From assembly GCF_004135585.1 (NCBI RefSeq), contig NZ_CP035501.1, forward strand, positions 2,365,501 to 2,429,500: a DNA stretch of 64,000 nt, given 5' to 3'. Below, in pieces: positions 7,971-18,209 of this stretch. The number at the start of each line of letters is the position of its first letter. Position 1 is the stretch's first letter. A program made the position numbers and the translations under genes. Origin of the DNA: Sphingosinicella sp. BN140058. GTDB lineage: Bacteria; Pseudomonadota; Alphaproteobacteria; Sphingomonadales; Sphingomonadaceae. The notes beneath the pieces are model-generated. The model did no database searches, was not told the origin of the DNA, and saw only the letters and a program-made list of their open reading frames with translations.

Positions 7971-9005
7971 ATGAGCCTTATCCTCGGAATTGAATCAAGC
8001 TGCGACGAAACCGCGGTGGCGCTGGTCACGCGCGAGCGCGAGGTGCTTGCGCATCGACTCGCCACGCAGGAGAGCGCCCACCGTCCCTATGGCGGCGTGG
8101 TTCCCGAGATTGCGGCCCGTGCGCATGTCGAGATCCTGCCGACCCTGATCGAAGAGGCTCTTGCCGACGCGAAGGTAAGCCTCTCCGACGTCGACGCAAT
8201 CGCGGCAACGGCAGGCCCCGGCCTCGTCGGTGGCGTCATGGTGGGGCTCGTCGCCGGCAAAGGATTGGCGCTCGCGGCCGGCAAGCCGCTGATCGCGATC
8301 AATCATCTCGAAGGACACGCGCTCTCGCCGATGCTGAGCGAACCCGATCTGGCTTTCCCATACCTCCTCCTGCTCGTCTCGGGCGGTCACTGCCAATTGC
8401 TGTTTGTCGAGGCCCTCGGCCGCTACCGGCGGCTGGCGACGACGATCGACGATGCTGCCGGCGAGGCGTTCGACAAGACCGCGAAACTGCTGGGCCTCGG
8501 ATTCCCGGGCGGACCGGCGGTGGAGCGCGCCGCGGCGGAAGGCGACAGAAATTCCGTGCCACTGCCTCGGCCACTGGTCGGCTCGCCCGAACCGCATTTC
8601 TCCTTTGCGGGACTGAAGAGCGCGGTTCTCCGCGCCAGGGACAGTGGCCGTTATCGACCGGAGGACATCGCTGCCTCGTTCCAGCAGGCTACGGTCGACT
8701 GCCTGGTCGATCGCACCGCCCGCGCGCTCGGCCGCGCAGCCGGCGCCACCGCTCTGGTCGTCGCCGGCGGCGTCGCTGCCAACAAGGCGGTGCGCTCCGC
8801 CCTCACCGCGCTCGCGGAGCAGCGCGGCCTCCCCTTCGTGGCGCCGCCGTTATGGCTGTGCACCGACAACGCGGCGATGATCGGTTGGGCTGGTGCGCTT
8901 CGCCTCGAAGCCGGACTGACCGACGGCCTCGATGCCCCTGCCCGGGCGCGCTGGCCGCTTGATCCCGATGCCGAGAAGGTCCGCGGCGCGGGTGTGAAGG
9001 CGTGA
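7971..9005 (+). CDS. tsaD: tRNA N6-adenosine threonylcarbamoyltransferase
   Basis: Transfers the threonylcarbamoyl group to A37 of ANN-decoding tRNAs, working with TsaB, TsaC and TsaE, none of which is in the window. The 344-residue protein begins [13 protein letters not shown], has the metal-binding NHLEGH motif with His112 and His116, and the ASKH-fold segments VSGGHCQL and [11 protein letters not shown]. The start was set to the ATG at 7971, directly before the conserved opening; the frame is open further upstream into the hemC promoter region but carries nothing conserved. Confidence 0.97.
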   Translation: MSLILGIESSCDETAVALVTREREVLAHRLATQESAHRPYGGVVPEIAARAHVEILPTLIEEALADAKVSLSDVDAIAATAGPGLVGGVMVGLVAGKGLALAAGKPLIAINHLEGHALSPMLSEPDLAFPYLLLLVSGGHCQLLFVEALGRYRRLATTIDDAAGEAFDKTAKLLGLGFPGGPAVERAAAEGDRNSVPLPRPLVGSPEPHFSFAGLKSAVLRARDSGRYRPEDIAASFQQATVDCLVDRTARALGRAAGATALVVAGGVAANKAVRSALTALAEQRGLPFVAPPLWLCTDNAAMIGWAGALRLEAGLTDGLDAPARARWPLDPDAEKVRGAGVKA

Positions 9006-9060
9006 AGCGGCTTCCTTCCGCGGCCGAACGCCGCCAGACTGGACTGGGAGGACGTTTCTG

Positions 9061-10053
9061 ATGATGGGCACGCAGGGCATGGTGGGCGTCATTGGCGGCG
9101 GCGCCTGGGGTACCGCGCTGGCGCAGGTGGCCGCTGCGGCCGGTCCCTCCCTGTTGTGGGCGCGCGAGCCGGAGGTGGTGGCATCGATCAACGAGCGGCA
9201 CGAAAACAGCCTCTTCCTAGCCGGGGTCGCGCTCGATCCGGCGGTCCGCGCGACCGCCGATCTTGAGGCGCTGGCCGGCTGCGAGGCCCTGCTGGTGGTG
9301 ACTCCGGCGCAGCATATGCGGGCGGTGCTCGCATCGATGCCGCGGCTGTCGAGCCCGCTTATCCTCTGTGCCAAGGGCATGGAAGACTCGACCCGCAAGC
9401 TGATGCACGACGTCGCTCGGGAGGAGCAGCCCGATGCGCCGATTGCCGTCCTCTCCGGACCGACCTTCGCGCATGAGGTTGCCGCCCGAAAGCCCGCCGC
9501 GGTGACGCTTGCCGTCGATGATGCCGCAATCGGCGAGCGGCTCCGCGCGCGCCTCGCCAGGCCATGGTTCCGCCCCTATCTGTCCGATGACGTCATTGGG
9601 GCAGAAATTGGCGGGGCGGTGAAGAACGTGCTGGCGATCGCGTGCGGCGTCGTCGACGGATGCGGGCTCGGGCTCAATGCTCGCGCAGCGCTGATCTCGC
9701 GCGGTTTCGCCGAGATGACCCGCTTCGGCCTGGCGCGCGGCGCCCGCGCCGAGACGCTCGCCGGTCTTTCCGGCCTCGGCGATCTCGTCCTGACCTGTTC
9801 GTCGACGGATTCACGCAATTTCAGCCTCGGCAAGGGGCTTGGCGAGGGCCGAAGTGCAGCCGATCTGCTCGCCGACCGGCGCACGGTTGCGGAGGGGGCG
9901 TTCACCGCGCCGGTGCTGCACCGCGCCGCTGCCGAAGCCGGCATCGATATGCCGATCGTGGCCGCCGTTTGCGCGCTGCTCGCCGGGCAAGCGTCGGTCG
10001 GGGACGTCGTCGAGCGACTGCTCGCGCGGCCGCTGCGATCCGAAGGGGTTTGA
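9061..10053 (+). CDS. gpsA: NAD(P)-dependent glycerol-3-phosphate dehydrogenase
   Basis: Reduces dihydroxyacetone phosphate to sn-glycerol-3-phosphate for phospholipid synthesis. The 330-residue protein has the Rossmann motif GGGAWGTAL (12-20), a CAKGMEDSTR segment near 103-112 and the catalytic region GAVKNVLAIACG near 183-194, whose Lys is the expected active-site residue. It follows tsaD by 55 bases with a GGGAGG-type ribosome binding site. tsaD and gpsA are adjacent in many alphaproteobacteria, so a shared transcript is likely. Confidence 0.96.
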   Translation: MMGTQGMVGVIGGGAWGTALAQVAAAAGPSLLWAREPEVVASINERHENSLFLAGVALDPAVRATADLEALAGCEALLVVTPAQHMRAVLASMPRLSSPLILCAKGMEDSTRKLMHDVAREEQPDAPIAVLSGPTFAHEVAARKPAAVTLAVDDAAIGERLRARLARPWFRPYLSDDVIGAEIGGAVKNVLAIACGVVDGCGLGLNARAALISRGFAEMTRFGLARGARAETLAGLSGLGDLVLTCSSTDSRNFSLGKGLGEGRSAADLLADRRTVAEGAFTAPVLHRAAAEAGIDMPIVAAVCALLAGQASVGDVVERLLARPLRSEGV

Positions 10054-10057
10054 GACC

Positions 10058-10228
10058 TCAGAAGTCCCAGGCGCGACCATTATTCTCCCAATCGCCGTAG
10101 CGTGTCGGTTCGGCCCCTTTGGGGCCGCCATTCTCTTCCATGTCTCGGGCCGGCACTGGCTCGGGGATGGGTGGGCTCTTCGAGAGATAAGCGGGCGGTT
10201 TGACGTGGGGTGGGCGCTTGCCGGTCAC
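10058..10228 (-). CDS. sdhAF4: Succinate dehydrogenase assembly factor 4 homologue (DUF1674)
   Basis: A 56-residue protein whose C-terminal half carries the DUF1674 signature (GGPKGAEPTRYGDWE, then a GRAWDF ending), the hallmark of SdhAF4/SDHAF4, which helps the flavinylated SdhA subunit assemble into complex II. The N-terminal part is proline rich and disordered-looking, as in relatives. The start is a GTG at 10226-10228 with GGAAG five bases upstream; longer in-frame starts would run into the htpX region and add unconserved residues. It lies between gpsA and htpX on the opposite strand. Confidence 0.85.
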   Translation of the reverse strand: MTGKRPPHVKPPAYLSKSPPIPEPVPARDMEENGGPKGAEPTRYGDWENNGRAWDF

Positions 10229-10295
10229 AGAAGCTTCCAATTGAACAACGGGTTGGATCACCCCACATTTCGGATGTGAGAGGATCGCTGGCAAG

Positions 10296-11225
10296 ATGAA
10301 TAGCATGAAGACCCTGATGCTCCTGTCGGCGCTGACTGCGCTGTTCATGGGATTGGGCTACGTGCTCGGCGGCAGCGGCGGCGCCCTGATCGCCCTCGTA
10401 GCGGCAGCGGCGATGAACCTGTTCACCTTCTGGAATGCCGACAAGATCGTGCTGCGCATGCACAATGCGCGCGAGATGTCGAAATTCGATTGTCCCCAAT
10501 TCGTCGGCATGGTCGAGCAGCTCTCGATCCGCGCGGGACTGCCGGTGCCGCGGGTCTACCTGATCGATTCGCCGCATCCGAACGCATTCGCAACGGGGCG
10601 TAATCCGGCCAATGCCGCAGTGGCCGCGACGACGGGCCTGCTCGCCATTCTCGATCGCGACGAGATCGCAGCTGTGATGGCGCACGAGCTTGGCCATGTC
10701 CGCAACCGCGACACCTTGATCATGACGATGACGGCGACGATCGCCGGCGCGATCTCGATGCTCGCGAATTTCGGGTTCTTCTTCAACAACGGCGAGCGCG
10801 GTAATCCGCTGGCGATGATCGGCGCCATCTTCCTGGCTCCGTTCGCCGCGATGATCCTGCAGCTCGCGCTCAGCCGCGCACGCGAATATGGCGCCGACCG
10901 CGCCGGTGCGGAGATTTGCGGAAATCCGCGGGCGCTCGCGTCCGCCCTCGCCAAACTGCACAAGGGCACGGCACGAGTGCCAAGTCCGATCGCCGAGCGT
11001 AATCCGGCGGTGGCGGCGCTCTACATCGTGCCGAGCCGCAGCGGCCGCGACAGCCTGTTCTCGACCCATCCGGATACCGCCAATCGCATCGCCGCGCTCC
11101 AGCAGCTGGCTGGCGAGATGGGGGAGCGCCCCGCAACATTGCGAGCGGCAAGGACCAGTGTTCCCACGAGCCGCGCGCGTTCCCCGCGCTCCAGCGCGCT
11201 TGATCCTTTGCGGAAGCGTCCCTAG
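10296..11225 (+). CDS. htpX: M48 family zinc metalloprotease HtpX
   Basis: Inner-membrane protease that degrades misfolded membrane proteins. The 309-residue protein has N-terminal membrane segments (about 5-24 and 27-46), the zinc site HELGH (130-134) with a third ligand in the REYGAD segment near 204-209, and further hydrophobic segments around 146-190. The C-terminal tail of about 30 residues is rich in Ser, Arg and Pro and looks unstructured. It starts at ATG 10296; an ATG three codons later is possible. Confidence 0.95.
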   Translation: MNSMKTLMLLSALTALFMGLGYVLGGSGGALIALVAAAAMNLFTFWNADKIVLRMHNAREMSKFDCPQFVGMVEQLSIRAGLPVPRVYLIDSPHPNAFATGRNPANAAVAATTGLLAILDRDEIAAVMAHELGHVRNRDTLIMTMTATIAGAISMLANFGFFFNNGERGNPLAMIGAIFLAPFAAMILQLALSRAREYGADRAGAEICGNPRALASALAKLHKGTARVPSPIAERNPAVAALYIVPSRSGRDSLFSTHPDTANRIAALQQLAGEMGERPATLRAARTSVPTSRARSPRSSALDPLRKRP

Positions 11226-11267
11226 CGGTTCGCGCTTCGACGTGGCCTGCAAGCATCCGGCCACCCT

Positions 11268-12566
11268 ATGCCGAGTGACCGATTGTCTGACATGACCAGG
11301 AACCAGGAAGAAGTCGCGGGCCTGCCCACCCGCCGTGCGGCGCTACGCTTGCTCGATGCGGTGCTGCGCAAGGGTTTGCCGCTGGAGGCGGCGCTCGACG
11401 TCGCCGCGCGCGATCTCGACCGTGCGGACGATCGCGGCTTTGCCCATGCCATCGCCGCCGAAGCGCTGCGGCGCCTCACCGATCTTGATGCCTTGATCGA
11501 CAGCGCCACCAAACGGGCGCTGCCCGACGATGCCAAGGCACGCTTCGCCCTCCGCATCGCGTTGGTCCAGGCTCTGGCGCTCGATACGCCGCCGCATGCG
11601 GCGATCGCGACGGTGCTGCCGCTGGTCGATGGCGGTCCGCGCAAGCTCGTCCATGGGGTGTTCGGCACGCTGATGCGAGGCGGCGCCACCCTGCCGAGCC
11701 CGCCCTCGTTGCCGCCCGCGGTCGCCGCACGGTGGGAGCGACACTGGGGCGCGGAGGTCGTCGGCCAGGCCGAGATTCTGCTGGCTGCACCGCCGCCACT
11801 CGATCTCATCTTTCCGCCCAATGCCGTGCCACCCGCCGATCTCGAAGGCACGACCCTGCTGCCCGATCATCTCCGGCTGCCCGGTCGCACCGCGGTGGCC
11901 GGCCTCACCGGCTATGGCGAGGGGCGCTGGTGGGTGCAGGACGTCGCCGCGTCGCTGCCTGCCCGCTTGCTCGGTCAGGGCAACGGCCGCACGGCGCTCG
12001 ATCTCTGCGCGGCACCGGGGGGCAAAACCATGCAGCTCGCATCGGCCGGTTTTCAGGTGACTGCGGTCGACTCTTCCGAAAGTCGTCTGGCGCGACTTTC
12101 GGAGAATATGGCGCGCACCAACCTTGATGCGAAGCTGGTCGCCGCAGATCTGATGACATGGAGCCCGCCAGAGAAGGTCGATGCGATCCTGCTCGACGCA
12201 CCCTGTTCCGCGACCGGAATCTTTCGACGCCACCCGGATGTTCTCTATCGGGTTCGGCCCAAGGCGATCGCGGAACTCGCCGCGATGCAGGCGAAGATGC
12301 TCGATCGTGTCGCCGGTTGGCTCAAACCCGGTGGTCTGCTCGTCTATTCGGTCTGCTCGCTCGAGCCGGAGGAAGGCGAAGACGTCGTCGAGAAATTCCT
12401 GCACGGCCGGCGCGAATATGAAGCGGCGCAGCTGACCGCCGACGAGCTGCCGGAGTCGGTCCCGGTCGAGGGCAATCGGATCCGCATCCTCCCCGGCCTG
12501 TTCGGCGATGCCGGCGGGGCCGACGGGTTCTTCGTCGCTCGCTTCCGGAGAAGATCGGCCGATTGA
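11268..12566 (+). CDS. rsmB: 16S rRNA (cytosine-967-C5)-methyltransferase-type protein RsmB
   Basis: An SAM-dependent RNA m5C methyltransferase. The 432-residue protein has an N-terminal NusB-like helical domain (about 18-140) and a C-terminal Rossmann domain with the SAM motif [10 protein letters not shown] (245-254), motif [10 protein letters not shown] (310-317, Cys313) and motif [11 protein letters not shown] (361-369, Cys363), the catalytic cysteine pair of the Nol1/Nop2/Sun family. An ATG at 11292 is an equally plausible start. The C-terminal end overlaps the upstream extension of the rpe frame but not the rpe start used here. Confidence 0.93.
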   Translation: MPSDRLSDMTRNQEEVAGLPTRRAALRLLDAVLRKGLPLEAALDVAARDLDRADDRGFAHAIAAEALRRLTDLDALIDSATKRALPDDAKARFALRIALVQALALDTPPHAAIATVLPLVDGGPRKLVHGVFGTLMRGGATLPSPPSLPPAVAARWERHWGAEVVGQAEILLAAPPPLDLIFPPNAVPPADLEGTTLLPDHLRLPGRTAVAGLTGYGEGRWWVQDVAASLPARLLGQGNGRTALDLCAAPGGKTMQLASAGFQVTAVDSSESRLARLSENMARTNLDAKLVAADLMTWSPPEKVDAILLDAPCSATGIFRRHPDVLYRVRPKAIAELAAMQAKMLDRVAGWLKPGGLLVYSVCSLEPEEGEDVVEKFLHGRREYEAAQLTADELPESVPVEGNRIRILPGLFGDAGGADGFFVARFRRRSAD

Positions 12567-12615
12567 GGCCGCGCCTTCCTTGTGCGCAAGCGCAGCCCGG
12601 TCTATCGGATCGGGC

Positions 12616-13275
12616 GTGCAACAGCCCGTCCGTATCTCGCCTTCGATCCTGTCCGCCGATTTCGCCAGGCTTGGCGAGGAGGTGCGGGCCGTCGATGCGG
12701 CCGGCGCCGATTGGATCCACGTCGACGTCATGGACGGCCATTTCGTGCCGAACATCACGATCGGACCGGGCGTCGTCAAAGCGCTGCGGCCGCATACGGC
12801 GAAGCCGCTTGACGTCCACCTGATGATCTCGCCCGTCGATCTGTTCCTCGACGCCTTTGCCGAGGCGGGGGCCGACATCATTACCGTTCATCCCGAAGCC
12901 GGGCCGCACCTTCATCGCACCCTTCAGCGGATCAAGGCGCTGGGCAAGCGGGCGGGCGTGTCGCTCAACCCGGCAACGCCGGCCAAGATGCTCGACTATA
13001 TCCTGGAAGAGGTCGATCTCGTCTTGGTGATGAGTGTCAATCCGGGTTTCGGCGGCCAGAGCTTTATCTCGTCGCAGCTTCGCAAGATCGAGGCGATCCG
13101 CAAGCAGATCGACAAGAGCGGCAGGCCGATCGATCTCGAGGTGGATGGCGGGATCGATGCGACCACGTGCCGGCAAGCGATCGATGCAGGGGCCGACGTC
13201 CTGGTCGCGGGTACCGCGACCTTCCGCGGCGGCGCGGAACGCTACGCGGAGAACATCAGGGCTCTGCGGGGATGA
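12616..13275 (+). CDS. rpe: Ribulose-phosphate 3-epimerase
   Basis: Interconverts ribulose-5-phosphate and xylulose-5-phosphate. The 219-residue TIM barrel shows [10 protein letters not shown] at the start, [12 protein letters not shown] (metal-site His and Asp), [17 protein letters not shown] and VDGGI. I placed the start at GTG 12616, just before the first strand; this gives the normal family length, whereas the open frame from 12508 adds 36 unconserved residues over the rsmB 3' end. The stop overlaps the start of the heparinase-like gene (ATGA). Confidence 0.95.
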   Translation: MQQPVRISPSILSADFARLGEEVRAVDAAGADWIHVDVMDGHFVPNITIGPGVVKALRPHTAKPLDVHLMISPVDLFLDAFAEAGADIITVHPEAGPHLHRTLQRIKALGKRAGVSLNPATPAKMLDYILEEVDLVLVMSVNPGFGGQSFISSQLRKIEAIRKQIDKSGRPIDLEVDGGIDATTCRQAIDAGADVLVAGTATFRGGAERYAENIRALRG

Positions 13276-15011
13276 TTGGGCGCGGCGACCCCGGCCCGAC
13301 GGGGCGCGAGGATGGTATCGGCGACGGCAAGAGATTGATCCGCGCCGGCCATGATCGCGGCGTCTCGCTCGCAGAGCGCCTATCCTGGCGCTTCCATCGC
13401 CTGTCGTGGCGAACCCCTTTCCAGAGTTTTCGCCTGCGTGGCCGCTACCCGCTCAAGCTTCTCGCGGTTCCCAAGGATCCGGTTGCAGGCGACAAGGCAG
13501 CGGGAGAGGCGATCCTGCAAGGCCATTTCGCGCATCGTGGCGGGATCATCGCGGTCGATGATGCCGATTTCGCCGATGCCCGGATTTCCCCCGACTTCGC
13601 CGATTATCTGCAAAGCTTCGAGTGGCTGCGCGATCTCGCCGCGGCCGCAACCCGCGAGCGCGCCGCAAAGATCGCGGAGAAGGCGCTGCAGAAATGGCTG
13701 ATCGCTTATGCCAGCGGCACCGGGGAGCGGGCATGGCGCGCCGATCTGACGGGGCGGCGGATCCTGTTCTGGGCCGCCTACGCTCCGTACATCCTGTCCA
13801 GCCGGGATGCCGAGTACCGTGCGACCGTCCTCAAGACCCTGGTCCGCAGCGCGCAGCATCTCGATCGTGTCGCCGACAAAGCCCCCGCAGGTCTCGCACG
13901 GATCACCGCCTGGGCAGGGATCATTGCAGTGGCTCTGGTCGTCCAGGGGAGTTCGTCCGGGCTCAGCAAGGGCGAGGCCGGGTTGCTCCGGGCGCTGACC
14001 TCGGGTCTGCACGATGACGGCGGGCTGGTCAGTCGCTCGCCGGTCGAGCAACTCGCCTTGGTCGAACTGCTCAGCCAGCTCCGCGCGGTTTATTATGCCG
14101 GCGATCACGATATGCCCGAACTGCTCGCGGACGCTCTCGAAGGTGCGGTCGCAGCCCTGCTCGGCGTAACGCTGGGAGACGAGGCGTTGTCGAGCTGGCA
14201 GGGCGGGAACCAGCTCTCGCGTCGCCGCCTGGCGGCGGCGGTGGAAGGAACCGGCGTTCGCGCGCGTCCGCTGAGCCAGCCGCGCGGCTGGGGCTATCAA
14301 CGGCTCGAGGCCAAGCAGACGATCACGATCTTCGACGCCGCGCCACCACCGCCGACGCGCAGCCTGAGCGGAGCCTGCGCGTCGACCCTGGCATTTGAGC
14401 TGTGCGAGGGGCCGAACCGCCTGGTTGTAAATTGCGGTGGTGTCGGCACGGCCGACGGGGCGCTTCCCGCCGAATTGCTTGCGGCGCTCCGCACCACCGC
14501 TGCCCATTCGACGCTGACCCTCGGTGACCGCAACTCGACTGCCATCCATGAGGACGGAACCCTCGGCAAGGGCGTCACGCAAGTCGAGCTTTCGCGCGAC
14601 GAGAGCAATGGGGTTACCGCGGTGGAAGCGAGCCACGACGGCTACGTCCGTCGCTTCGGCCTTATCCACCAGCGCACCCTGATCCTCAGCCCCGACGGCA
14701 AGGAGCTGAGCGGGGAGGACATTCTTCGGCAGGAGGGGCGAAAGCGACGGGGCGACATCATACCGTTTGCCGTGCGCTTTCATCTTGCCCCGGCGGTGGA
14801 GGCGGCGACCACCGCGGATGGCCAGGGGGCCTTGCTGCGGATCCGCAACGCGACCGTTTGGCAATTTCGCTGCCGCGGCGGGAAGCTCGCGATCGAAGAC
14901 AGTATTTGGATCGATGGCGAGGCCAAGGCGCATGCAAGCCTTCAGCTCGTCATCTCCGGGGAAATGCCGCCCGAGGGAACCTCCATCGCCTGGACGTTCA
15001 AGCGGGCCTGA
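13272..15011 (+). CDS. Heparinase II/III family protein
   Basis: A 579-residue protein with the alpha-helical toroid followed by a beta-sandwich domain typical of heparinase II/III and alginate-lyase-related proteins. Supporting segments are the [16 protein letters not shown] opening, a helical part with an [13 protein letters not shown] segment, and the C-terminal sheet region with [17 protein letters not shown] and [15 protein letters not shown]. It has no signal peptide, so it may act in the cytoplasm on an unknown acidic or cell-wall glycan; many sphingomonads carry it in this rsmB-rpe-purH context. The ATG overlaps the rpe stop by four bases. Activity is not established. Confidence 0.8.
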   Translation: MIGRGDPGPTGREDGIGDGKRLIRAGHDRGVSLAERLSWRFHRLSWRTPFQSFRLRGRYPLKLLAVPKDPVAGDKAAGEAILQGHFAHRGGIIAVDDADFADARISPDFADYLQSFEWLRDLAAAATRERAAKIAEKALQKWLIAYASGTGERAWRADLTGRRILFWAAYAPYILSSRDAEYRATVLKTLVRSAQHLDRVADKAPAGLARITAWAGIIAVALVVQGSSSGLSKGEAGLLRALTSGLHDDGGLVSRSPVEQLALVELLSQLRAVYYAGDHDMPELLADALEGAVAALLGVTLGDEALSSWQGGNQLSRRRLAAAVEGTGVRARPLSQPRGWGYQRLEAKQTITIFDAAPPPPTRSLSGACASTLAFELCEGPNRLVVNCGGVGTADGALPAELLAALRTTAAHSTLTLGDRNSTAIHEDGTLGKGVTQVELSRDESNGVTAVEASHDGYVRRFGLIHQRTLILSPDGKELSGEDILRQEGRKRRGDIIPFAVRFHLAPAVEAATTADGQGALLRIRNATVWQFRCRGGKLAIEDSIWIDGEAKAHASLQLVISGEMPPEGTSIAWTFKRA

Positions 15012-15032
15012 TCAGGATCTGAGGAGTTATTC

Positions 15033-16625
15033 GTGAAAGACCAGGTGAAAGTCACCCGTGCATTGCTGTCGGTTTCGGACAAGACCGGCTTGGCGGAGCT
15101 TGCACAGGCCCTTGCCCGGCACGGGGTCGAGCTCGTCTCGACCGGCGGCACGGCGAAGGCGATCCGCGAGGCCGGGCTTGCGGTGAAGGACATTTCCGAA
15201 ATCACCGGCTTCCCCGAGATGATGGACGGCCGGGTCAAGACCCTGCATCCCAAGGTGCATGGCGGCTTGCTCGCGGTGCGCGACGATGCGGCCCATGCGG
15301 CTGCGATGGCCGAGCATGAGATCGGGGCGATCGATCTGGTCGTGGTCAACCTTTACCCCTTCGCCCAGACGGTGGCGCGAGGCGCGGACCGCGACGAGAT
15401 CATCGAGAATATCGACATCGGTGGCCCGTCGATGGTGCGCTCGGCCGCCAAGAACCATGCCTTCGTTGCGATCGTCACCGATCCAGGCGATTATGCGGAG
15501 CTGGTCCGCGCGCTCGACGAGAATGACGGATCGACGGCGCTCGCCTTCCGTAAATATCTGGCTGCCAAGGCCTTCGCGGCGACGGCCTCCTACGATTCGA
15601 TGATCGCGCAATGGTTCGCCTTCGCGGATCAGGGGCAGGCGTTCCCGGATGTGCTGCCGCTGACTCTGCGGCGCGGCGATACGCTGCGCTATGGCGAGAA
15701 TCCGCACCAGCAGGCGGCGCTCTATCTGCCGGCGGGTCCGCACAGCCGTGGCATCGCGCAGGCGGAGCAGGTGCAAGGCAAGGAACTCAGTTACAACAAT
15801 TTCAACGACGCCGACGCCGCGCTCGAACTGGTCGGCGAGTTCCGGGGCAAGGGACCGGCCTGCGTCATCGTCAAGCACGCCAATCCCTGCGGCGTCGCCA
15901 GGGGAGGCTCGCTGCTCGAGGCGTACCAGGCGGCGCTCGCCTGCGACTCCGTGTCGGCCTTCGGCGGCATCGTCGCGCTAAATGAGCCGCTGACGCGCGA
16001 GGCGGCCGAAGCGATCGCAGCGATCTTCACCGAAGTGGTGATCGCCCCAAGCGCGGATGAAGGCGCGCGGGAAGTGTTTGCCCGCAAGAAGAACCTCCGC
16101 TTGCTCCTCACCGGCGAGCTCTCCGATCCGCACCGGGCCGGACTCATGTTGAAATCGATCGCCGGCGGCTATCTTTTGCAGTCGCGCGACAATGGGCGGG
16201 TCGAAACGGATGCGCTCAAGGTCGTCACCAAGCGTGCTCCGACCGAGCGTGAGCTGGCCGATTGCCTGTTCGCCTGGACGGTGGCCAAGCACGTCAAGTC
16301 GAATGCGATCGTCTATGCACGCGACGGCGCTACCGCCGGCGTCGGCGCCGGCCAGATGAACCGCCTCGAATCCGCCCGGATCGCCGCCTGGAAGGCCAAG
16401 GATGCGGCCGAGCGCGCAGGCTGGGCGGAGCCGAAGACGATCGGTTCGGCAGTCGCGTCCGACGCCTTCTTTCCCTTCGCAGACGGGCTGCTCGCGGCAG
16501 TCGAAGCAGGGGCAACCGCGGTGATTCAGCCCGGTGGGTCGATCCGTGACGAAGAGGTCATTGCCGCCGCCGACATGGCCGGTCTGGCAATGGTGTTCAC
16601 CGGAATGCGCCACTTCCGTCACTGA
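15033..16625 (+). CDS. purH: Bifunctional AICAR transformylase/IMP cyclohydrolase
   Basis: Catalyses the last two steps of IMP synthesis. The 530-residue protein has an N-terminal MGS-like IMP cyclohydrolase domain (about 1-200, with [20 protein letters not shown] and [15 protein letters not shown]) and a C-terminal AICAR transformylase domain containing the VKHANPCG block with the catalytic Lys-His and a [15 protein letters not shown] segment. It starts at GTG with GAGGAG nine bases upstream, 22 bases after the heparinase-like stop. Confidence 0.97.
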   Translation: MKDQVKVTRALLSVSDKTGLAELAQALARHGVELVSTGGTAKAIREAGLAVKDISEITGFPEMMDGRVKTLHPKVHGGLLAVRDDAAHAAAMAEHEIGAIDLVVVNLYPFAQTVARGADRDEIIENIDIGGPSMVRSAAKNHAFVAIVTDPGDYAELVRALDENDGSTALAFRKYLAAKAFAATASYDSMIAQWFAFADQGQAFPDVLPLTLRRGDTLRYGENPHQQAALYLPAGPHSRGIAQAEQVQGKELSYNNFNDADAALELVGEFRGKGPACVIVKHANPCGVARGGSLLEAYQAALACDSVSAFGGIVALNEPLTREAAEAIAAIFTEVVIAPSADEGAREVFARKKNLRLLLTGELSDPHRAGLMLKSIAGGYLLQSRDNGRVETDALKVVTKRAPTERELADCLFAWTVAKHVKSNAIVYARDGATAGVGAGQMNRLESARIAAWKAKDAAERAGWAEPKTIGSAVASDAFFPFADGLLAAVEAGATAVIQPGGSIRDEEVIAAADMAGLAMVFTGMRHFRH

Positions 16626-16630
16626 GCTTT

Positions 16631-16661
16631 CGCTCCTCCCGGGCATTGCGCGGGAGGAGCG
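16631..16661. terminator. Hairpin between convergent purH and flippase genes
   Basis: A perfect 11-bp stem (CGCTCCTCCCG at 16631-16641 with CGGGAGGAGCG at 16651-16661) around a nine-base loop, at the junction of two convergent genes. No T-run follows on either strand, so it is a probable but non-classical terminator. Confidence 0.5.
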
Positions 16662-18209
16662 TCAATGCGCCGGCGGTTCGGCACCGGGCGGGGTGACGCC
16701 GAGCGGGGTCGGCAGTTCGGGTTCCTCACCCTTTTTCATCCGGAACAGCACCCGATCCTCGTGGGTGAAGCCGCGCTTCCACACGATCGCACCGAATGTC
16801 GCGAGAATTGCGGGTACGCCGAAGGCGAGCTCGACCCATTCGAGCGACTGGGGCAGCCAGGTAAAGAGAGTCCCGACCAGGCTCGCGCCGGCGGCTGCCC
16901 AGATCAGCGGCCAGCGCCATCCCTGAACGGGCGCCTGGAGGAGCCGGCCGAGAAGCCGCGATTTGAGGATCGAGGACAGGCCGAGGGCGAGGCAGAGCGA
17001 CAGCGCGGCGCCGGCGGCCTGCCAGGCCTGCGGCCAGCCGAGCGATCGCATGCCGAGGATGACGCTCACGGTCAGACCCGCCTGGACGGCGATCATCAGC
17101 AGCGAGATCATCAGGTTGCGGTGCCGGGCGACGTAGACCAATGCCGCCTCGGAGACGGCGGCGGTGGCTGCGATGACTTCCGCTGCGAGCAGGAAGGCAA
17201 GTGCGCCGGTGCCCCCGACGAATTCCTTGCCGACCAGTCCCATTACGGCCTCGCCCGGTATCGCGAGCGCGAGCGCCACGCCGGCCTGCGCAGCGATCAC
17301 CCAGAAACCGACCTGCCGTACCTGGCGGGCGACCGCCTGATGATCGCGCTCGGCGAGGCGCTGGGTGATGACGGGTGCTAGGATCGGGTCGAAGCTGGTC
17401 TTCAGTTTCTGCGGTAGCGAGGCGACCTGCTGCGCCACATAATAGACTCCGACGAAATAGGGCGCGACGAATAGCCCTAGGATCGCGATGTCGAGACGCC
17501 GAGACCCCCATTCGATCGCATCGGCGGCGGCGAGCGGGACGTTCTTGCGCGCGACCAGAAGAAGCTGGGCCGGGTTCGGCTTCCACCCTCGCGGCAGCCC
17601 GTAGCTCCGGTAGAGGGGGATCACGGCGGCGATCAGCGCACCGGTGACCGAACAGACATAAGCGAAGATCAGGCCGTCGCGGGACGATACGAAGTAGAGA
17701 AGGCCCGCGCCGATGCTGATCGTCCACGGCTCGACGATCGCGCGCGCCGTCACGGTCGCGCGGATGTTGCGGCGATAGGCGAGCGCCGCGAGCGCGATAT
17801 CGGTGCCGGCAATCGCGAAGATCACCAGGGGCAGCAGCCATTCGGCGCCGTACATCTGCCCGGTCGGAAACATCGCCTGCGGGAAAAACATCAGGATGAT
17901 CGTCGCGAAACCGGACGCGATCAGGGCGGCCAGGATCGCATCCATGACGATGCAGGCATGGGGCTGATCGGTCGTCGACAGTTGCTGGGCGAGCCCGCGC
18001 TTCAGTCCGAGCGTGGCGAGCTGCGCCGCGAATTCGATGACGATCACGGCATAGGCGAAGCGGCCAAGCAACTCCGGGCCGTAGAGCCGGCCGGCAATGA
18101 ACAGGAATGGCAGGCGTGCGGCGAGCCGCAGCAGGAACCCGAAGAAGTTGGTGCGCCCTCCGCGGGCGAGTGCGGCGATGTCCTCGCCGTCACCGGGCGG
18201 GCTGGTCAA
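16662..18209 (-). CDS. Polysaccharide flippase-type membrane protein (Wzx/MOP superfamily)
   Basis: A 515-residue polytopic membrane protein with about 12-14 hydrophobic segments and conserved small-residue helices, matching oligosaccharide flippases that move lipid-linked sugar units across the inner membrane. The opening segment (FFGFLLRLAARLPFLFIAG, LYGPELLGRFAYA) is typical of the PST/Wzx group. It starts at TTG 18209, overlapping the polA stop (TTGA), so it is probably translated by coupling. No glycosyltransferases lie nearby, so the cargo is unknown. Confidence 0.82.
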   Translation of the reverse strand: MTSPPGDGEDIAALARGGRTNFFGFLLRLAARLPFLFIAGRLYGPELLGRFAYAVIVIEFAAQLATLGLKRGLAQQLSTTDQPHACIVMDAILAALIASGFATIILMFFPQAMFPTGQMYGAEWLLPLVIFAIAGTDIALAALAYRRNIRATVTARAIVEPWTISIGAGLLYFVSSRDGLIFAYVCSVTGALIAAVIPLYRSYGLPRGWKPNPAQLLLVARKNVPLAAADAIEWGSRRLDIAILGLFVAPYFVGVYYVAQQVASLPQKLKTSFDPILAPVITQRLAERDHQAVARQVRQVGFWVIAAQAGVALALAIPGEAVMGLVGKEFVGGTGALAFLLAAEVIAATAAVSEAALVYVARHRNLMISLLMIAVQAGLTVSVILGMRSLGWPQAWQAAGAALSLCLALGLSSILKSRLLGRLLQAPVQGWRWPLIWAAAGASLVGTLFTWLPQSLEWVELAFGVPAILATFGAIVWKRGFTHEDRVLFRMKKGEEPELPTPLGVTPPGAEPPAH

